64,000 bases of DNA from an uncultured Dokdonia sp. GTDB taxonomy: Bacteria > Bacteroidota > Bacteroidia > Flavobacteriales > Flavobacteriaceae. Position numbers and translations under genes: made by a program. The notes beneath the pieces are model-generated. The model saw only the letters and a list, made by a program, of their open reading frames with translations, was not told where the DNA came from and searched no databases. This document shows positions 59,860-64,000 of the stretch, piece by piece. Location of the stretch: NCBI RefSeq assembly GCF_937910895.1, contig NZ_CALEMI010000160.1:1-64000 (forward strand), in the 5' to 3' direction. How positions within the stretch are numbered: the first letter of the stretch is position 1; every line of letters starts with the position of its first letter.

Positions 59860-60489
59860 ATGAAAGCACATACTGCCGAATCACAATCAACAATGACCCC
59901 TCAAAAAGCACTAGATTTTCTAAAAGAAGGAAACTTACGCTTTCAGAATAACCTAAAGGCAAATCGAAATTTACTTGAACAAGTAAATGACACCTCAGAA
60001 GGTCAATTTCCATTTGCTACTATACTAAGCTGTATAGATTCTAGGGTTTCTGCAGAGTTGGTCTTTGACCAAGGACTAGGGGATATATTTAGTATTCGTA
60101 TTGCTGGAAATTTTATAAACGAAGATATTTTAGGAAGCATGGAATTTGCCTGTAAAGTAGCAGGAACTAAACTTCTTGTTGTATTAGGTCACACTAGTTG
60201 TGGCGCTATAAAAGGGGCCTGTGATCACGTGCGTTTAGGGAATCTAACGGCATTGATTAATAAAATAGAGCCTGCTGTTGCTGCTGTTGTTCAGCGTAAA
60301 AACGAACCATCTCTTACTTCTGAAAATTTAGATTTTGTGAATGAAGTTGCCATAGAAAATGTACAAATTGCCATTGAAAATATAAAATCGCGAAGTGTTG
60401 TTCTTAAACAAATGGAGCAAAATGGTGAGATTCAAATTATTGGTGCTATGTATGACATTAATGATGGAAATGTAACGTTCATGGAGTAA
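59860..60489 (+). CDS. Beta-carbonic anhydrase
   Basis: 209 aa. Zinc ligands C58, H111 and C114 (SCIDSR; GHTSCGA) with the D60-R62 dyad are intact. It interconverts CO2 and bicarbonate in the cytoplasm. Operon partner of the SulP transporter. Confidence 0.94.
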   Translation: MKAHTAESQSTMTPQKALDFLKEGNLRFQNNLKANRNLLEQVNDTSEGQFPFATILSCIDSRVSAELVFDQGLGDIFSIRIAGNFINEDILGSMEFACKVAGTKLLVVLGHTSCGAIKGACDHVRLGNLTALINKIEPAVAAVVQRKNEPSLTSENLDFVNEVAIENVQIAIENIKSRSVVLKQMEQNGEIQIIGAMYDINDGNVTFME

Positions 60490-60514
60490 GCAATTCTTAC
60501 ATAAATATAACCTT

Positions 60515-60552
60515 AAAAAAGAGGAAAGACATATCAGTTTTCCTCTTTTTTG
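60515..60552 (+). terminator. Terminator after carbonic anhydrase
   Basis: AAAAAAGAGGAAA and TTTCCTCTTTTTT pair over 13 bp, giving a T-run on both strands. Confidence 0.92.
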
Positions 60553-60602
60553 ATTTAAAAAGCAGCTTAAAATATTTAAAAGCAATAACTAAGGCTGTGT
60601 AC

Positions 60603-60616
60603 GCTTTCGCGAAAGC
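60603..60616. repeat. Palindrome GCTTTCGCGAAAGC, intergenic copy 5
   Basis: Perfect copy (core 60604-60615) just past the cvpA stop, between convergent genes. Confidence 0.9.
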
Positions 60617-60635
60617 GGTCTCTAGAAGAGAATAA

Positions 60636-61169
60636 TTATTCTGCTTCCTCCTCTTTCTTGTCTGGGTTATAAATATTCTCTTCTTTGGCTTTTGCCAAGA
60701 TGGAAGGCAAAATCATTGGTGCAAATGATTTTACTGGAGTAAAAAGAACGGATTCTTCCATAGCTTCTTCGCTTACGAAACCAATACGATCATTTGCTTC
60801 ATTTACGAACATAATAACTACACTTAATAGAAAAGCATATTTAAGTACTGCAAAAGCAGCACCTGCTATTTTATTGACAATCCCGAGCATGGCAAAATCG
60901 GCTATTTTGGTAAGCAGTTTTCCTGCCATAGAAATCGCGAGGACAATAATAATAAACGTAATCGCAAAGGCGGTAAGATTGATAGCTTGTTCACTCCAAG
61001 ATGTTTTCTCTGCAAGCCAATCTCCCACAAAATGAGAAAAATAAATAGCTCCAAAAATTCCTGCTATAAGCCCCACTAGCGACGCTAGTTCTACAAACAA
61101 TCCCTTTTTGAAACCTTGAATAGCTCCTAAAATGAGAATAATCCCAAAAACAATATCGATCGTATTCAT
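60636..61169 (-). CDS. CvpA family membrane protein
   Basis: 177 aa. Four membrane helices (about 3-20, 27-45, 62-85, 100-120) in the CvpA arrangement, with the IVFGIILILGAIQGFKKG N-terminus, and an acidic C-terminal tail (KKEEEAE). CvpA proteins were named for colicin V production; many act in envelope homeostasis. Confidence 0.88.
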   Translation of the reverse strand: MNTIDIVFGIILILGAIQGFKKGLFVELASLVGLIAGIFGAIYFSHFVGDWLAEKTSWSEQAINLTAFAITFIIIVLAISMAGKLLTKIADFAMLGIVNKIAGAAFAVLKYAFLLSVVIMFVNEANDRIGFVSEEAMEESVLFTPVKSFAPMILPSILAKAKEENIYNPDKKEEEAE

Positions 61170-61219
61170 GCTATAAATATAGTAATTTAACCTATGTAAG
61201 GTTATCTTTGTTACGATTT

Positions 61220-61576
61220 ATGGCAAGAGACACACAATTAAAAGAACGATGGGAAACCGTTGTAAACCGACTTTCAGGTCGTTTTGCAGACGGTGATAGA
61301 CTAGACCTTGAAAGTATCATATATCTTATTGGTATTCAAGAGTTAGGACAACTAGATACTACCTTTAAAAAAGATGATAAAGTAAATTTAATGCATATTG
61401 CCATCTGTAGATTACTTGAACCCTTTGGGTATTATCAATTTGATTTTGAAGACCCTGACGGATGGCCGCATTATAAAGTTCTAGAACCGCTACCTCCTTT
61501 AAAAGCTGGAGAACAACAAATTTTAATGAAGGAAGCCATTGTACAGTATTTTATAGAAAAAGAACTTATTTCTTAA
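61220..61576 (+). CDS. Conserved hypothetical protein
   Basis: 118 aa starting MARDTQLKERWETVVNRLSG (ATG 61220; a TTG four codons upstream is less likely). Soluble, acidic, with a PFGYYQFDFEDPDGWPHY segment that looks like the core of a small flavobacterial family of unknown function. Promoter divergent from cvpA. Seven bases before the phosphatase gene, so one operon. Confidence 0.75.
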   Translation: MARDTQLKERWETVVNRLSGRFADGDRLDLESIIYLIGIQELGQLDTTFKKDDKVNLMHIAICRLLEPFGYYQFDFEDPDGWPHYKVLEPLPPLKAGEQQILMKEAIVQYFIEKELIS

Positions 61577-61583
61577 TATACAC

Positions 61584-62138
61584 ATGGGGTTAGATTATGC
61601 AGACGGTTGTGTAAATTTTAGAGATGTAGGTGCTTTTATCAATCTGATTTCTGAAAAAAAATTACTTCCTGAGGGTCGTGTGTATAGAGGAGGAAGTATT
61701 GATTATGTAAAAGAACACAAGGAAATCGATCATGTACAATCAATCATTAACTTAAGGAACAGTGAAGATCCAGATGACTTTGATATTAGATATTTTCATT
61801 TTCCGATGTCCAATAAAATTGAAAAATATGATACGACCCAAAAAGAGGTTCGTACTTGGTTAAATAGAATTATAGGCACTTTTGAAAACTCTGCTTTACC
61901 CTATCCTGTATTGATTCATTGCCTTTCTGGAAAAGATAGAACAGGAATTGTTATAGTAGCTATACTACTTATTCTAGGAATTGACAAGAAGCTAATTATT
62001 GAAGAGTATTTACTTAGTGATGGAGACGTAGATAAAGACCTTATCGCGAAGTCTATTGAAGGTATGGGGATACTCGAAAACTACTTTAATAGTGTTGATC
62101 TTATAAAAGTGAAGGAAAATATTCTCAATAGAAATTAA
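61584..62138 (+). CDS. Tyrosine/dual-specificity phosphatase
   Basis: 184 aa. CX5R loop HC113-LSGKD-R119 with the Lys and Asp typical of the lipid-phosphatase-like PTP (DSP/Y_phosphatase3) branch; NFRDVGAF motif near the N-terminus. It may act on phosphotyrosine or phosphoinositide-like substrates. Operon with the small unknown gene upstream. Confidence 0.87.
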   Translation: MGLDYADGCVNFRDVGAFINLISEKKLLPEGRVYRGGSIDYVKEHKEIDHVQSIINLRNSEDPDDFDIRYFHFPMSNKIEKYDTTQKEVRTWLNRIIGTFENSALPYPVLIHCLSGKDRTGIVIVAILLILGIDKKLIIEEYLLSDGDVDKDLIAKSIEGMGILENYFNSVDLIKVKENILNRN

Positions 62139-62210
62139 AAGTGATATTATTTTTTTCCTCTCAATGGCATTTAAAATACCAACTAAAACCAACTAAAGAG
62201 CATCATTTAG

Positions 62211-62336
62211 ATACTAAAATACACGCTTATTTATCGAATTTATTTTCTGCTTGATGGGGCTTTTCACACTTTACAGCGTGTTTGTTGAGAGATAAGATCA
62301 ATAAGCTACTAGAAACAATAGTGTATTTTAGTATAC
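62211..62336. mobile_element. 126-bp element with 14-bp perfect terminal inverted repeats
   Basis: ATACTAAAATACAC (62211-62224) and GTGTATTTTAGTAT (62323-62336) match exactly, with CACGCT/AGCGTG nested inside. It has no ORF. MITE-like, or the terminator region of the phosphatase and the minus-strand peptide gene. Confidence 0.5.
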
Positions 62337-62356
62337 ATTACATTTCATTCCTCAAA

Positions 62357-62533
62357 CTACCAAGGAATACATTCTCCCGACATACAAGTTCCTGGGCAAT
62401 GCTTACCACCTCTATAACACGTTGAACCATTTGGGCCACTGCACGGATACGGGACATAACCACCACTTACACTTTTTTGATCTTTTGAACTAAGCTCCTT
62501 AGTTCCCTTGCATTCTAATACTTTTTTTAACAT
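62357..62533 (-). CDS. Orphan double-glycine leader peptide 9
   Basis: 58 aa from MLKKVLECKGTKELSSKDQK (ATG 62531-62533; the adjacent ATG adds one residue). The leader ends VSGG (G24-G25) and the core of 33 residues is rich in Gly, Pro and Ser with five Cys (31, 39, 46, 50, 55), ending GECIPW. C8 lies in the leader. It is of the same type as the array at 25-32 kb, 30 kb away, with no neighbouring maturation gene. Confidence 0.75.
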   Translation of the reverse strand: MLKKVLECKGTKELSSKDQKSVSGGYVPYPCSGPNGSTCYRGGKHCPGTCMSGECIPW

Positions 62534-62760
62534 CATGTTACTTTTTTGATTCCTTATAAAGATATACAAAAAGAGAGATGATTATTTAAATTTTACTGTT
62601 AAATAATTGTTCTCCAGATACAAACACTCTTCTACACTTATAATAATAGCAGTATCCTTGTTTAAATACGAGAAAGCATTATTCTTTAGATATACATCAC
62701 AAATACACGTTTTTTACTAAATTTGCACCTCCCTATTTTTTGAGGGATAAAACAGGAATT

Positions 62761-63780
62761 ATGTTAGATAGAATAAAGCAACTCATGTCCGAAGTTGAGA
62801 CTTTTACAGCAAACTCTAAAGAAGAGGTAGAGGCATTTCGTATTAAGTTTTCTGGGAAGAAAGGGCTTGTTAATGATATTATTGCCGACTTTAAGAGTGT
62901 ACCTAATGAAATGAAGAAGGATTATGGGCGTGCCATGAATGCGCTTAAAGATGCTGCTTTAGAGAAAGTGAATACGCTTAAAGAAGCATTAGAAGATACA
63001 GATACTACTGCGAGTGTCACAAACGATCTATCTAGACCTGGAGATGCTATAGAAATAGGAGCACGTCATCCTATCTCCATCGTAAAAAATCAAATTATAG
63101 ATATATTCTCTCGTATAGGATTTAATGTGTCTGAAGGTCCTGAGATTGAAGACGATTGGCATAATTTTACAGCCTTGAATTTGCCAGAATATCATCCTGC
63201 TCGTGATATGCAGGATACCTTCTTTATCCAGACAAATCCAGATGTATTACTACGTACGCATACCTCATCGGTACAAGTACGTTATATGGAAAACAACAAA
63301 CCTCCTATACGTACCATCTCCCCAGGACGTGTCTATCGCAATGAGGCTATAAGTGGTCGTTCGCATTGCTTTTTTCATCAAGTAGAAGGATTGTATATCG
63401 ACAAGGATGTCTCTTTTGCAGATTTAAAACAAACACTACAGTACTTTACTACAGAAATGTTTGGAAAAAGTAAGATTAGACTGCGTCCTTCTTATTTTCC
63501 ATTTACAGAACCTAGTGCCGAAGTTGATGTCTATTGGGGTCTGGAAACAGAAACCGATTATAAGATGACTAAAGGTACCGGGTGGTTAGAAATTATGGGT
63601 TGTGGTATGGTAGATCCTAACGTACTTGAAAACTGTGGTATTGATAGTAAAGAGTACAGTGGTTTTGCCTTTGGTATGGGGATAGATCGTATTGCATTAT
63701 TACTACACCAAATTTCGGATATCCGAATGCTTAGTGAAAATGATATTCGTTTTTTAGAGCAGTTTAAAAGTGCTTTATAA
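62761..63780 (+). CDS. pheS: Phenylalanine-tRNA ligase alpha subunit
   Basis: 339 aa from MLDRIKQLMSEVETF (ATG 62761; an upstream in-frame TTG adds seven residues). N-terminal coiled coil (about 1-90), then the class II core: motif 2 FHQVEGLYIDKDVSF, and motif 3 GFAFGMGIDRIALL. The beta subunit gene is not in the window, so the two subunits are unlinked here. Confidence 0.96.
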   Translation: MLDRIKQLMSEVETFTANSKEEVEAFRIKFSGKKGLVNDIIADFKSVPNEMKKDYGRAMNALKDAALEKVNTLKEALEDTDTTASVTNDLSRPGDAIEIGARHPISIVKNQIIDIFSRIGFNVSEGPEIEDDWHNFTALNLPEYHPARDMQDTFFIQTNPDVLLRTHTSSVQVRYMENNKPPIRTISPGRVYRNEAISGRSHCFFHQVEGLYIDKDVSFADLKQTLQYFTTEMFGKSKIRLRPSYFPFTEPSAEVDVYWGLETETDYKMTKGTGWLEIMGCGMVDPNVLENCGIDSKEYSGFAFGMGIDRIALLLHQISDIRMLSENDIRFLEQFKSAL

Positions 63781-63787
63781 CTATTTT

Positions 63788-63801
63788 GCTTTCGCGAAAG
63801 C
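63788..63801. repeat. Palindrome GCTTTCGCGAAAGC, intergenic copy 6
   Basis: Perfect copy (core 63789-63800), directly after the pheS stop. Confidence 0.9.
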
Positions 63802-63878
63802 GAAACTAAGATACTTAGAATCTAAAGTATCTACTTACTGCAAATGATCATTTTGTCTTACCCTGAAATGTAAAGGTT

Positions 63879-64000
63879 ATGGAAGCATACACTTTTGAAA
63901 CGGAACGCCTTGGTATGCGTCCTGCACACATAGAAGACGCTGCTTTTGTCTTGGAATTACTCAATACTCCTAAGTGGCTCTCCTACATTGGAGATCGTAA
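63879..64000 (+). CDS. GNAT N-acetyltransferase, start only
   Basis: First 40 residues before the window ends: MEAYTFETERLGMRPAHIED then AAFVLELLNTPKWLSYIGDR. ETERLGMRP and the following pattern are typical of RimJ/RimL-type GNAT acetyltransferases. Truncated by the window edge. Confidence 0.75.
   Translation, partial: MEAYTFETERLGMRPAHIEDAAFVLELLNTPKWLSYIGDR

Overview
The window looks like chromosome of a marine flavobacterium (Bacteroidota, Flavobacteriaceae). The evidence is low GC, Bacteroidota-type TTTG/TAnnTTTG promoters, few Shine-Dalgarno sites, the Bat aerotolerance operon, DUF4199, DUF4286 and DUF6428 proteins, and a SulP/carbonic anhydrase pair. A 14-bp palindrome, GCTTTCGCGAAAGC, occurs 18 times as an exact 12-bp core, both inside genes (read as AFAKA or RFRES) and between them. 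The genus cannot be fixed from the sequence alone; a Dokdonia-like relative is my guess.

1-24 kb is mostly minus-strand housekeeping. It holds two secreted peptidases (M28, S9), then an arsenic-type operon (arsR, PLP decarboxylase, DUF6428, ArsN-like acetyltransferase, arsC) with no efflux pump. Next come a LuxR/DUF4199/VOC set, a 2-hydroxyacid dehydrogenase, mgtE, rsmA, a TPR protein, serS, an HTTM protein, ribF, pth, rplY and prs.

24.2-34.5 kb is an accessory region starting at a tRNA-Leu. A 5' tRNA-Leu fragment and a GIY-YIG endonuclease lie immediately before an intact tRNA-Leu(CAA). Then come eight small plus-strand genes for double-glycine-leader peptides. Three have class I lanthipeptide-type leaders and five have MLK/MLE-type leaders with Cys-rich cores. 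Most have their own promoter and many have a terminator. Five share a CCGTAA-like box beside the -33 element. Units 1-4 are separated by eroded convergent symE 3' ends, and the fourth unit is followed by an intact symE facing an XRE regulator across three TGTCA-N10-TGACA operators. No maturation enzyme, peptidase-transporter or immunity gene is recognisable nearby. A virginiamycin-B-lyase-like gene bracketed by palindromic repeats interrupts the array, and several unknown genes share the region. A ninth peptide of the same type lies alone at 62.4 kb.

34.7-48.4 kb has a CAP lipoprotein, 3-hydroxyanthranilate dioxygenase and an ALDH7-type dehydrogenase, an MFS transporter, an OmpA protein, a glycerophosphodiesterase, an SPFH/zinc-ribbon pair, a phosphatase with a Schlafen-type protein, and an SDR/aldo-keto reductase pair. 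48.5-57.8 kb is the full bat operon: moxR, DUF58, DUF4381-like, batA, batB, batC, batD, batE. 57.8-64 kb has a SulP transporter with beta-carbonic anhydrase, cvpA, a tyrosine phosphatase, pheS and the start of a GNAT gene.

Several repeat families are interspersed: the AFAKA palindrome, GCCCGCAAAGGCGGG hairpins next to start codons, CCTGCCGGCAGG palindromes, CCCCCTTTGGGGG elements, GAGCTTGCCGAAG elements, and three short elements with terminal inverted repeats.
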